Source of the DNA: Anseranas semipalmata
Lineage: Eukaryota; Chordata; Aves; Anseriformes; Anseranatidae
Length of the DNA: 64,000 nucleotides
NCBI GenBank assembly: GCA_013399115.1
Contig: VXAA01003936.1
Location: forward strand, 29,260 to 93,259
Direction: 5' to 3'
The notes below the pieces were generated by a model. The model was not told the DNA's origin and searched no databases. It saw only the letters and a list, made by a program, of their open reading frames with translations. The position numbers and the translations under genes are program-made. This document shows, piece after piece, positions 1-13,500 of this stretch. Within the stretch, counting starts at the first letter, position 1, and each line of letters starts with the position of its first letter.

Positions 1-1983
1 AAGGCATAGAAACTCAAATAAAATAAAAAAAAAAAAAAAAAAAACAGTTTCTGGAATTGGGCCAGCCCTCCTAGGTTGTTTCCTTCTGTGTGGAAATAAG
101 CTACTAATATATGGTTTTATACTGATACAGCTCTATTCACACTAGGAGGAGAGAGGACTGCTACGTTAATTATGCCAATACAGATAAAGTAGCTAAATGT
201 CTGATAGAGAACTTCGTGTCTTGGATATAGTACAGTTACCTAGTGCAAGATAGCTACAATATTCCTCACACAGGCAAAGCTTTAGAGTACTAATTCTTAA
301 CATAAAAAAAAATAATCCCTGCTGTGTAATTCCCAGAACATCATCAACCTTTGAAATGTTAATGGAATTACTACAGACAAACCACACTTTGAATTTCTGC
401 CAGATTCTGTCAGGAGTTCAGCTGATGAGTTTTCTGCATGCCACTAAGGTGGCACTATTCTTTTCATAATGCTTTTCCTTTTAAAAATAATTTCTTTCAG
501 CAACAATGCTGTGATAATTTTGTATCTTGGTAAAAACACTGGATCCTGACTAAGTGTGTGTTCCGGCTTGAAAAATATAAAAGCAATTACTCCTCCTCAG
601 CCAGACTACAGCTTTGGAAATGACCACTGCTTTATCTCTGCCTTGTCAATGACAGTAACAGGCAAGTAGTTATCCAACAAAATCCCTGTAGTTCAGTTGC
701 CCAATAGTACTCCCACGACTATCTACTTTATTTGGTCATTTTAAACAGCATCTGCAAATTCAGGCTGCACTGTTTAAAAAAAAAAAAAAGACAAACTTTT
801 TGCTTCTGAAGGAATAAAGTTTAGTTACTTCCTCAAGTATTCCTTAAAGGAGAAAAAAGCTTATTTTTATTTATTTATTTTATTGTTTTAACTAGCACAT
901 TCCCCTTCAGACGTCCCAGATGACTGAGTTAAGAGGCCAGAATCGCCCGATAAAACAGGGATGCGTCTTCCTGCTTACTTATGACTTGTATTACAATACC
1001 TTATGAAACAGACTCTAGATAAATGCATATATGTGGGACAGCAATTCAGTAATTTATTCAAGCTTACGTTACAAAGTTTGAGTCCAGAAAATTTACCTCT
1101 TATGTTTCCATAAGCTAGGAAAACCATGTGAACTATGAGTACATGTTTTTGTCTCCCTATCTCCCTCTCCCCCAAAGAGAAAACCCCTATCTCCCAGAAA
1201 TCTTTGGATAAAGCAAAATATCTGCAGCGTCACCTTTGCTTACCAAAGGTGAACTGTATGAGCTTAGTTAAGAATGAGAACTATATCAACCATAACCTAG
1301 CGAGCACATAGCAACGAACTGATAGGTAGGTATCAGTTATAAAAAATCATAAAATATTGATTTTTAAAAATGTAAACTTGTTCTAATCTTAGAGATGGAT
1401 CTGTGTTGCAAACAGGGGTCCCTAAAATATTTTTATTTGCTAGTTGACCAACCTCAGTAAAAACAGAATATTGAAAATAAAAATCAACAATACAATTCTT
1501 GTAATTGTAACATCCTCTCATAAACACATGGGAAGGGCATACTTTTACAGAAAAGCTTGCTAAACAAATAAGACATTTCTATATAGAGAGATTACAAATA
1601 GTTAACAGAGCACTTTAAGGACCTACCAGTAAATGTAGTCTATAGTACGGAGGAACTGCAATTTCTCAATGCAATGAAGTTTTGGAACAGAGTAACGTCA
1701 TTAAAATATTTATGTACAGAAAGCATTGTGAAGGGTGCAATACTGTAAGTTATTACTTTTAAATCAACAACATTGCTCATTTTGATATGTGCAGATTTCT
1801 TTAAAGTATAGGTAACAATTTCCAATAGACTTCTGGAAAAACTGAGGAAAAATCATTCTTTTTTCTGTAGATTCCAAAGCTTTTTTTCCCCCCAATTCCC
1901 TCAGCCAAGATTCTCTTCCCAATCCTCAGAGTTCCTTTTTTGTTTATTACTCAGGTGAGATTAACCTTCAATATATATATATA

Positions 1984-2027
1984 AATATATTCTTATATTC
2001 TGCTGAATATATTCTTATATTCTGATA
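1984..2027. repeat. Two-copy 22-bp tandem repeat
   Basis: The unit AATATATTCTTATATTCTG plus three bases occurs twice head to tail, differing only at its end. It is AT-rich and lies next to a short TA run. It looks like local slippage or duplication with no visible function. Confidence 0.7.
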
Positions 2028-4030
2028 AATAAAACACAACTAGGAAACTGACTCTACACAGCGCTTGCCTCTGGCCCCATATCGTGACCCTGTGGCTATA
2101 AGACACTATTCATTACCCTTCACTGTGTGAAGCATAATCAGATAAACAAGGTTGGAAGGTGGGAATATATATGACCAACATCTCCAGGATTAAATGGCCC
2201 AGCAGAAAGTTAGTCCACAACACGTTGCAATGAAAGACACTGTCTCTAAAAATCGAGGATGAGAGAGAAAGCAGTACCAGAAACAAGTCAGGCTGAAGTG
2301 AACACCCTCATGTGGTGTTCAGGAGCAAAAGGTTACTTGCCTAGGCAGACATGGCTTAAAGAATTATGAATATCTTCATTGACAAGCCAGAGAATAAATC
2401 AATTCCAGCAACACTTGTGAAAACAACTGGTAGAACTTAGCAAAAAGATACATCTCCAGACATTGCCTTTAACTAAACCAAAGCACAGGGCACTTCATCC
2501 ATCTACGAACTGAAATACTTTGACCATGAATTTAAGAGTGTCTTCATCTGAACCACATGGCCTCTCAAGGCATCTGGAATCCCAGTGCCAGGTTTCTAAA
2601 TGACTGCTGTATTCACAGTGCTGCACAGAGTAAAATTCTAGTCACCAACTATCCCTCTGTGATGTGCTGATTGGAGTCCTCATTGAATACCAAGTACAGT
2701 ATTTATATCTTGTAAGATGGTATTCCATAACCTTGTCAGTAACGCAAGAAAATGTATCCTCTCCGTGACCCATAGAATACTCCTCTCTAGTTCTTTCCAT
2801 CTGCGGTGCCGCTGCCTCTACTATCTGTAGAAGAGGTGTGGTACTTCAGACTAACTATTCCGGCCACTGGGTATTGTTAAACCAAGCGACCAGGTCAGAC
2901 TGCAGATAAAGCAGAACAGTCTCCTTCAAAAATTTAACCATCCAGCTCAATATGGCAACATTAACAGGGTGAGATCCAAGAGGAGAGTATTTATGCTGGA
3001 TGCTGATGATCAGAACACCTTTCTGGGCCTGCTCTCAAAATAATAATGCTGGGAACCCAAACCTTCATAGTGTGTCATGGGGTATCCAACACTTCTATCA
3101 TTGTGTAACTTACCTTAGGGCTTAACATCAGATCTCACAGCCAGTGATCCCTCTATTCAGAGGCTCTGGGATCACAAGCCCCAGGAACAAGATATGTCTC
3201 TCTGAGACAGGGGAGAGGAAGCTAATTGTGTTCCAAAGAGGATGGAACAAAGATATTTTATAGCATTAATACATCGATGTGTTGGGCACAAAAAGAGGTA
3301 TGTGCACAGCTTATATATTGCTCAGATAATATGCTTTTAACTTGCTAATGGTACATACTACAGTGATACAGATTGTCTCTAAAATATGACACCTCTAATA
3401 TTGTATCTGCTGTCTACTAGCTGATATTTTATTAATTAAAAAACTCTTAGTAACTGTTACTTAGGTTTTATAGAACTTTACAATTTGAATTTACAAAAAT
3501 TACAGAGATTACTGAATTATCTGGGACAAAAAATAAAAACTGTATTTTTCATCACCCCTGAAGAAACTTGTAACTTACTACAAATGTGTGGTATTTCTTC
3601 TGCTTACTTACAGAGCTACTATGAAAACATTTGCATTTTAATAGTTTTGTCTAACTGATTGTTCAGCAGAAATAGTTGCTTACTTTCTTAAACCAGATGA
3701 TCTACTTCAGCTGCATCTGTTTCTTGCAGTCTGTATTGCCTACAGAACTGAATATAGAAAAACCTAAATAGCTTGGTGATGTTAATGATTGAATCAAGTT
3801 TAATAATTTTAAAAGGTATCACATTTATTTCTTTGTTATAACCTTTTTTTCTTAAAATATTCTCCTTTTTTGTTCTTGATCTTGATCTCAAAATACTGAT
3901 CTTTCATAGCATCTTTCTGTTTTTGAAGAAAGCAAGGAAGCAAGTCTGTAACTGAAATTGGTTGTCTTCAAAAAAAATCCTCAAAGCTTTAATGTTTTCT
4001 CTTAAAAACGCTATCATGCAGGAGAAAAGC

Positions 4031-4053
4031 TTTTTTTTTTTTTTAAAAAAAAA
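4031..4053. repeat. T14-A9 palindromic homopolymer pair
   Basis: Fourteen T are followed directly by nine A, giving a self-complementary run. It is simple sequence and could be a truncated retro-element tail, but no flanking duplication is obvious. Confidence 0.7.
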
Positions 4054-7000
4054 GAAAATTTCTTATTCTTTTTCTATCAATTACAGAACCATTTTCCATT
4101 TCTCCCCCACCCCTTCCACTCCAAAACAGAGAGTGAAAGAGGACCCCGGATAATTAGGTAGGACAGATTACTGGAGATGACTGTAACAGTTCATGTTCCC
4201 ATTGCGCACTCTGTTCCTCTCCAAGTTTCCTGCCTCCACTACTGCGGCAGCAGTACCTGCTGCACCACTGTACTTTACAAGAGTGGAAATAAATGTAAAG
4301 CAGCACCAATTCCAGGTGACTGTATGGCTTTAGGTTACAAACTACATTGGGCTGTTGCAACTCAAACAACTGAGCTACCCCTTCCCTGGAGAAAGTGGGG
4401 ACCAGCTGGAGCAGGAAACAAGTTAATCCCATGATCTGAACAGAGCCCCTAATACTTATTCCAATATAGAAGCTGCTACTTCTAAATCATGCATGCATTG
4501 CCAAGACACCTCTGTCTTTGCAAAATGCAAATTGCCGCAGCTGAACTAGAATCTCACTCATGTCTACATGTCATAAAACAAAATAAAATTGCTGTGAATG
4601 GAACTAGACATTCATATTCTATGCTGGTAAAGAAGTCCTCTTTAGAAACAGTACTTCCGAAACATTAGGTAACTACATAATGCTCTAACTGGAACTAACA
4701 GATCCTCTCATGGGTATGTGCATATTTATTTTAAATGTAAGAGGAAAGTATTTATAGTTTAAGTGGCACCATTTGCTACCTAATTATCATAATTTAAAAA
4801 AGAAGAAACCTTTAAGTTCAAACTCCAAAGAAGTTATTTACCTGAACTGTAGCTCAGGAGTCCACAGTAGTCAGTCTGTTCTGAGATTCTCATCCCACTG
4901 AATGTCAAAGACCTAGTATTTCAAGGATGGGATTTCAAAATTACTTAGCTATGACTTAACTTTGTCTCACTAAAGATAAACCAACCTTTATTCCCACTCA
5001 GGTCAGCTCACTGATTTCAGGGAAAACACATTTAGAAAGCAGAGCTGAATACTTTCAGAAATTCTACCCGTGAGATAAAAAGAAAAAAAAAAAAGCACAA
5101 ACTGATATAAAACATTTCAGACTTCTTGATGCATAATAAATCAAGTATTTTTGTCTATTTGTGAGCATTACAAGTTATTGAAATTACTTTTAACTGCTTC
5201 CTGAAATAGCAATCTCAAATGCCTTACCTTCTTACTTTTCAGACACAGCATTCTGCTTATTCTTTGAAGAAAAAACAACTTTGTCCATGTACAGAAGATT
5301 GCATTAGGAACAATAATAGTTCTGCTGAAAGATTCAGAAGAAAAATTCAGTATCTGTGTTTTAGACACCATAAGCATTATTACAGAATAATACTGAACTT
5401 GATTTGTATTTTACTTTTGACCCACTTTGTTTTCTGCAGTACTGTGTTTAATAACAGTTCAGCTTCATGTACAGCCAGAATCCATTCTCACCAACAGGAT
5501 AACATAACAAGCTTAAGAATATTGTTCTTTACATATATAACAAAAATGAAATCAGATGCATAATCTCCTCATTTTTTTTATAATTCTGCAGCATTTATAA
5601 AAAAGCATTTTGAAAATGATGTATGGTGGACACTACTCATTGCACTCATAGTACAAAATAAAACCAGAAAATTTACAAATCTTCTCCAAAATGAATTCTT
5701 TTTTGTGATGATTTCATCGAAATGCATTTCAACTTTTAGAACTTCTGAAGCAACAGTCTCATTTTCACTGGTGCAGTCCATATTTGGAGTAACTTACTAA
5801 CAGTTCAAAAGCTTTTCTTAACTAGATTCTGTTTTTTAGTTATCCATTACATTTGCTCAAAACAGTATCTTCACATTGTCTCTAAGTATAAGAAGACTGA
5901 AGTAAAGGCTTAGACTAAGAAGCACGGTTCTTTTTATGTCACTGAAGTTCTTAGGAATCAGCGCTGTATCAGGATGACACTGCTGTACAGTTAAGCATGT
6001 GCACAAAAACATGCAGAACAGCAGCCTCTGTTTCTGGACCCAAAAGGATAGTATTAAATTTAAAATATCTAGTACTTCTCATTCTATAGGACTTTTAGCA
6101 AGACAAATGGTATTTTTGGAGTTATCAGATAATATGTTTATATATAAAGATAATTTTTTTATATATGCAAGGGATCCAGTAATTTAGCAACAAAGCAGAC
6201 AGGTGTCATAAAAAGGTTCTCAATTTGGTTTCACCACTGAAAAGGCTGACAAACTGTACTCTGCCTTTTTGGTAAGAAGCAACTTGGTTTTCTTTGGAAA
6301 TTGTCCCTTGCTAGACTACTGGTTGGAAGACTAAACCCATAGCTAGTTAGAGAACCCCAGCAGTTTGCAATGCGAACATAGGAAAAGAAATCCCAGTACG
6401 TTCTTAAATATTCGTAATTATTTTATTATTCTACTGATAACACTTTTTATTGAACGTACATTGCACACATTTTGTCATATAGAAAATGACTATAAAACAA
6501 CTTACACTGTGAAGTCATTATTATGTCGTAAAAATAATTGGATGTCCAGAAAAAACAAACAAAACAAAACAAAAACAAGAACCCCCCCAGAATATACAGC
6601 AACCATTCATCTAAAATTAAATCCTGAGCCAATATTACCATGCCAGAATTTAAGGATCCATTTTAGGAAAGAAAAGATTCTGACAGAAAAGTCAGAAGCT
6701 GACTTTCTATAACAAATTTGAAGATATTCCAAGTTATGAAAACCTGACCATGACTTCCTTTTTATTTCCCCCAAATAATTTGAGACCTAATTAATAACAT
6801 TCACATCCAAAAGCACAACCACGGCTTTGCAAAATACTTAATTCAGAATATAAAGAAACACATAAGAAAACTCTGAAAAAGACATCATAGCAAAAGGGAA
6901 TTGGGTCATTATGATCATCATAATCTCCACCCTCACCAGCTACTCCAGAGATTAGAAATTATGCTAAAATGATTTTCAAGACAATAATTTCCCTCCACAC

Positions 7001-8507
7001 ATCTTGTATGTGTGCATGCTACGGCATGTGCCTTTTCATTTCAGGATACTCGATGTGCCAAATGACCAACATAAAGGCTGACAGGCTCTGACACGACACT
7101 GCACGTATGCCAATTTGAGTGAAATGACAGCATAACAAAAGACAAATAAGTATAAGTAAAAAAATAACAAAGAGAAAGCACTTACCTGAACTTGACAAAG
7201 CACCTCTTAGCTGCATCGGTACTATTTCACAAATGAAGACTCTTCCTTGCAAATAAGTTAGATTTCTTCAGATCATTATTCTGTGGCACAGGCTCCTCCA
7301 AATGGCAGAATGAATGTATTGCCATTATTGAAAATTTAGAGATAATCTGAAGAAAATAAACTGAAAGCAAGAAATACAGTGGATTTTATTTAGGTAAACT
7401 TACTGCAAAGATTTTACTTAGTCAAGAACTAAGTTGTCAAGAACTTGTTATTTATCAATAGCATTAAAAAAAAAAAAAAAACACAGGATATGTTTATGCC
7501 ACTGATGGATAAAGTAAGTATAAATGACTTCTGCAACTAAACCAGATGGGCAGTTCATTTGAGCAGAGGTGGCCAGGTAAAGAACTTTTATTTAAAGCTA
7601 CCGAGGAGCACAGTTAGAATTAATTTTAAGGCTGTTTCTTTCATAGTGGGCACACCGAGAAGAAATTTTCACCAGGGTACCTTTAATGATATATGTATTT
7701 TTGCAACATTTACTTATAATTTAGAAATATCTTTGAGTAGTTCAAAGTTACTCCTTCCATTGTGAGTTATTTTTAACTGCAAATACCAAATGACACCTAC
7801 CATTATTATGCTAATATATCCAGTTTTAGAAGACTGCCCTCAAGTTTTCTCTAATTTTACCAAATGTACATAGTATTTTACTTTGGACACTTAATTGAGG
7901 ATAAGATTAATCACTTCTAAGGTAGACACTAGGGGCGTAATTTGATGAACTCCTGTTTTGGTAAAAGTGCCAATTCAAACAGATATGGCCATCGTGCTGC
8001 TTTTTCTCATCCTTGTGCCACGTCCTCATTTGCGCAGATATATCTGGTAGTGGAGCGACTCACTGTACCCTACTGAGGAACTAACTTGTGTTAAAAATCG
8101 CTGCTTTTCATAAGACTCCTCTTGAAGTCGAGATCAATTTTCTGATCCAAGTCGCTGCATCATGACACAAATGACTGTTAATACAATAGGAGGGAAAACG
8201 AGGAAACAAGAACACCTAAGCTAATTGCAGCTACAGATGTCAGCACTTCAGAAACTAATGTTCTCACCTCAGTGTAAATTCCGAGGTAAATCAGCTTTGC
8301 CACGGTAAGCAGAATAGGGTATTCCCAGACTACTCTACCCTTCATTTCCATCTCTGCATCACAGTTCACCAGCTCTTCAACTGCACCAAAAATCAGCGCT
8401 TGTAGATCCACACCAAAATTGCTTAGGTTAGGCAGTTTTATGTCAGAGGCTGTACATTGTAAATTTAAGAAAGTAGGATGAACGACTCAAGGCAGGTGGG
8501 TATATGA

Positions 8508-8525
8508 ATATATATATATATATAT
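8508..8525. repeat. (AT)9 microsatellite
   Basis: Nine pure AT units lie in the AT-rich left region. It is a short dinucleotide repeat of no evident function. Confidence 0.85.
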
Positions 8526-10440
8526 GTTGGTGCGTCTCATGTCTCATTTGAACTAACAACAGAAGCAACTCAAACATGATGACCACTGTTCAGATAGCTA
8601 ACAACAGAACAGATTAATGCTGCTCAACGTGTCCTGCCTAGGTTTGCCTGACCCTTTGTAACTTCTAAATCCGCTACCTGATTTCAAACAGTTTTGCGAA
8701 CAAGGAAGATTCAAAAGTCATTTCCAGTTTAATAGGCATTCAGAGATTTCATAACACCAAGTACCAAGCGGGGGAATAGATAGAGCCACAAACTGCCCAA
8801 ACTGAAGTACAGGCTGCAGCACATACCCGCATTGTTAGAGAACAAACACATACGTAAGAGATACAGCTTATAAACACCCCAGCGGCAGCTGGTACCTCTA
8901 AGATACAACTACGTAGGAAACTGAGGCTCTGCTAGATCTTGTGCTCACAGAACTGCTTGACTATCCACTCAGTATTTGAATGTATTTGCTTGGCTTTAAA
9001 ATACGAGCCCTTGGTCTGCAAATTCCAGATCTACTCCTTGTACTCAGTTTAAAAGTATGGGACATACAACACTTGACAGCTCCTGGTCTTCTGGCACAGT
9101 ATCTCATCCTAACGAGATACGTTCTTAGCAGATCAGCCACTTCATCCTTTAGAACCACTGAATGAATGAATTGCATCTAGTCCTCATGACTTTGGGGTCC
9201 TGAGCACTTTATTCAAGCATTCAATCTTTTGATTCTCTAATCCGATAATCAGATGATGTCCCATCGACATTGTCTGAAAAGAATACAATGTCCACAACAT
9301 TCTCTATGTTGAAGAGTAACATAAAGAAATCACTCAGCTCCTTCCTAGCACCTTTATTCCTTTTAACTGCTTTCTATAGTCACTAAAAGTCCAGGAGACC
9401 CATCAAGTCCTTAACACATTACTTACTTCAGCTATAAGACTGTTGACCTTTTCTTTTTTAATAAAAGTATACAAGCAACCAAGTATTTCCCTGAAGTACA
9501 CTGCAATAAGACAGGACAACAACCACATTCTCTCATCACAGCTATTTCACATACTTGGAAGGGTTAAAATGTTGCACAAAACCATTTCTGGTCACATGCA
9601 TGTCAAAGCGATTGGCCTTCTACAGCCAGTAATTTTGAGATTTCCTCCCTCATCACCAACTTTTTGCTTCAAAGTCAATAATTAACAATGCTACACAGAA
9701 ACAGTTAAAAGAAGTATCAATAGGTATGAATTTTATCCAACCACAGGAAGGAAATCCATACATCTTAATGAGCAGGATCACACTAGTGTTAATCCAAATG
9801 CAATTTCTTAAATAATGGAAAAGACTGTTCAGTTTAAAATTCACTTGACATGTATTGTTTATTAAACTCAACCAGTTGTGGCAACATCTACATATATTCA
9901 GAATCCACACAGTATAATCTTACAGAGTTTTGTTCGTTTGTTTGCTTTTAAATATCAGAATTCCCTCTCACACTCCGAGTCTTTGCTTTAGCAAGTTTTT
10001 AGGGCCTCAAGCCATTGTTCCTCAGGCTGCTAACCTGCACTGATGGCTTTGTTACAACAGCCTTGGTGCTAGCTGTACCTGAAATAGTCAGGGTAAGCTT
10101 AAGTCCCTTCACACAGCTCAAGTGCACATAAAGCATCACATTTTCTGGCACTATATACTCTGGACTACTTCCAGAATTGCAACCAAGTCAACTGTATGCT
10201 AGGAATACGAGGAATACAGTTTAAGCTAAAACTGTATAGAAGGAATTCAATGTAATATACAAAAAAGCATGGATGTATTCCTTTTACCGTTTTAAATCTT
10301 AAACCCGGGTTAAATTTGCATCTCCATGCTACAACATGATGCAATAAGTAAAATTAATTGCAACAATTTGCTAGGGGGTAGCTTATTTAATTATGTTGTT
10401 TTATAAATGAAGTACCTGTTTGCACAATAAAAGTGTGATA

Positions 10441-10504
10441 ATCACAAAATTCTTGTTGGAACAGACCTCAGAGGTCATCTAGTTGAACCTCCTGCTCAAA
10501 GCAG
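10441..10504 (-). mobile_element. Old CR1 3'-end fragment
   Basis: The text contains GGAACAGACCTCAGAGGTCA followed by a diverged form of the CR1 3' region ending in CTGCTCAAAGCAG. It is recognisable as the reverse complement of a CR1 tail, but it is short and diverged from the younger copies at 21.7, 48.1 and 55.5 kb. Boundaries are approximate. It is an ancient, inactive fragment. Confidence 0.7.
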
Positions 10505-13500
10505 TATGAATATATGAATACTCATTAATGACACATGTCGTACTCTTAACCTTGCAGACCACTGATCACATGTAATCCTTAATCAAATGCACTCAACTGC
10601 CTTTGATGGCATTACTTATCTGCAGAAGGGTTTGTGGGACCAGCCATTTGGCACACACTATTCATAACCATGGTGCATTATAGTCCTCCCAGATATGCTT
10701 GGAAACAGTACCACGCTTTCATTTCACATTAAAAATTTGCTAAGCAGGTACTGTTTTGAGCCTGCTGTACATGAGCAGGTTTTGGTATGCAAAAACAGGA
10801 TGGAGTGAAGTAGGGGGTGCTGAACTGGTAAGTGAGACAGGAAGCACACAGATGGGTCCTGGCTTCAGGTGATCTTTCACGGGCTGATGAATACCAGATA
10901 GAGGTCCTGGTCTGAGAGATACCTATAAAACCAGAGAAATTAACACCACTGGCACCAACAGTCCCTCATCATCCATGCCAGTGACTGAACTCCAGTAAGA
11001 CAAATTTGGGAATCTCTGCTTTAGTACATTGCTTTTATTTTTTTCCTCTAGTTTTACTCTAATAAGGATCTCCATTTCAGATTTGTATTCAATTTTATAC
11101 CTTTTCTTTTCATGCATGAAGAAGTGATTTAATAGGGCATAGCACTGATAGTAAAACAAACAAATAAATAAATAAATATCATAGAAACGATCCAAATGCA
11201 AAAAGTTGAAATATTTTATAAAACCATTGTTACCCAAGAACACAAGCTGAATTACAAAGTTTGCCTTATATTAATTCAGCAATGTCCCTCTGTTCTGAAG
11301 CAGGAAATACACCAACAGTTCATTTACACTGCACAGTGATACCTGAACTCTGGCACACTAATTAAATAGAAATGAAAAACTCATCTTCTAAATAATGATT
11401 TTATTTAGGTATTTATTACCTGCTAATATAAATAACTTGAGATATTAATACAACTTAATTAAAATTAAGTTTATATAATGGAAAGAGTACAGAATATTTT
11501 GATTTACTTGGTTTATTTACTAGGATTTCATGGTCATTTTTGCTGATTGTGGACACTAGTGAAAACTATAAAAATGCTCTTTAAATGGTAAGAGCAACAA
11601 GAAAAAGAGCAACAGAATGTACAAAAAGACTGACTGTAGACTTTAGCAGCTTTGATAACCTTGCTCTCTCCTAACTGAGAGGCATTTTTGAACGTCGGTA
11701 TTTTAAGAAATACACTGAAAACCTTTTAATTATTCTTAAATTGAACTTAAACTTGTCCAAGACATTATCTACATGCCTTCCCAAAGCATTCATTAGTAAC
11801 CACTGCTGTTTGTTCGATTGCGTAGCGGGCCTGTCCCTATTTGAACTGACACACTAGTTCTTAAAGTACAGGGTACTCCACGAGATTTATTTCACTCTTA
11901 ATTATCCACAAAAAAACCTTAAATTTACACCTTCCAAAAAATTTTCTCGCCAGTGTACCAGTGCATCAACTACACAATCACAAAAGGGACAAAACTTGAA
12001 AAAATGCAGGTAGGATGCTACTGCAAAACTTCGGAGTACACGTAGCATCAAGTAACATCTGACAGCCTTTTTGCAGCAGAATACAAATCTGACTGACCAC
12101 TCACCTGGTTCGAGACTTTTAATGCAGAAAAGAAGCTCCAGCACCTGAGGTGCCCTGGTCACTCAACAGCAAGAAGCAAGCAAGCAATTCTAAAGCTGAA
12201 AATGAGAGGTAAGATGCATCCACAAACTGAGAGAATATCTTGAACAGCAAAATTTCCATCTTGGATATCTTTATTTTATAATTTTGTAAAAAATACTTGA
12301 TATTTTCCTGATTAACAAATATGAATTATTTGATAATTTTCTGATTAATAAAGCTGAATAATTGATTCTATTAAATATTTAGGTTCCCTTTTAATGCCAA
12401 ACTATACTGCTTTTATGTTTTAGAAAGCAAAAAATCACTACAGAATACTAGTTTGCAACAAAAGCAACCACATTTGCACGTTTATCATAATGCCATATAT
12501 TATTTGACATTCTAGTTGAGACAGGAAGCTTAAAACCTGAACACCAAGTAACACCTGACTGTCCTGGCACTTTGTATGATGGAGGAAGGAATAAACTATG
12601 AGGAACTGCTTTTGTGATACCACATAAAGACAGATAGGTGCAAACCTTGCTAGGTGCTGCTGCCATGTAAAAAGCAGCTTTGTAGATATTGGTTCTGAGT
12701 TTTGGTCAAAGTATAAAACCACTTTCTTGACAACTTGGACTAGAAAACAAAAAGATAGTTTTGAATGTCAATTACACCGTATTGTATTCAGAGGATGACA
12801 CCAGCACACAGGTGACATTACATCAGCACACCCCAAAAACTTCTCCATTAACACACCGCAGCTTATATGAAAATTAGCAGTATATCCAGTTAATACCATT
12901 CCTGGCATAAGGAAAAAGCACTGTCAGACTGAAAAGGACAATTACAGCCATCCCGTTCTGTTTTAAAGGCAAAGGTAGAAATTATGCTTTATGTAGAACA
13001 ATTACTGAACATCATCACAGCTTTGGAACATGTTATCTCTAATTTTAAAGTACAAAGAAAGGCTGAGAGATTGACAGGGAAGAGGACATATAATTAGATC
13101 CATTTAACAGGCCAGCAGGTTGCAACACATGAGAATTAGAGGGGTGAAAAATTTACAGCAGCAAACAAGAGGTGGTAACTTTTAGTTTCAGCTAGAAGTT
13201 AACTACTGATATTTAGGGCACCATGGAAAAAAAAAAGTATCGAAAGCAACAGATTTTTTTCTTTTTCCTCCTCCTCCACCTCCTCCCCACCCCCAAGCAA
13301 CAGAGAATCTAAGAGTTACAGGAAAATGCTCTACAACCAGTTTTGGAAATTTGTATTTGTTTGTTTATTTGAGAAAGATAACGGTCTTCAGGCCTAAAAT
13401 GTTTGGGTTTTGAGGGTGAAGAACCACATGTATTCGTACAGCAACCAGCATAACAAACTCCATCTTGATGTGGCCTTTAAGCACCACCATAAAATAGATA

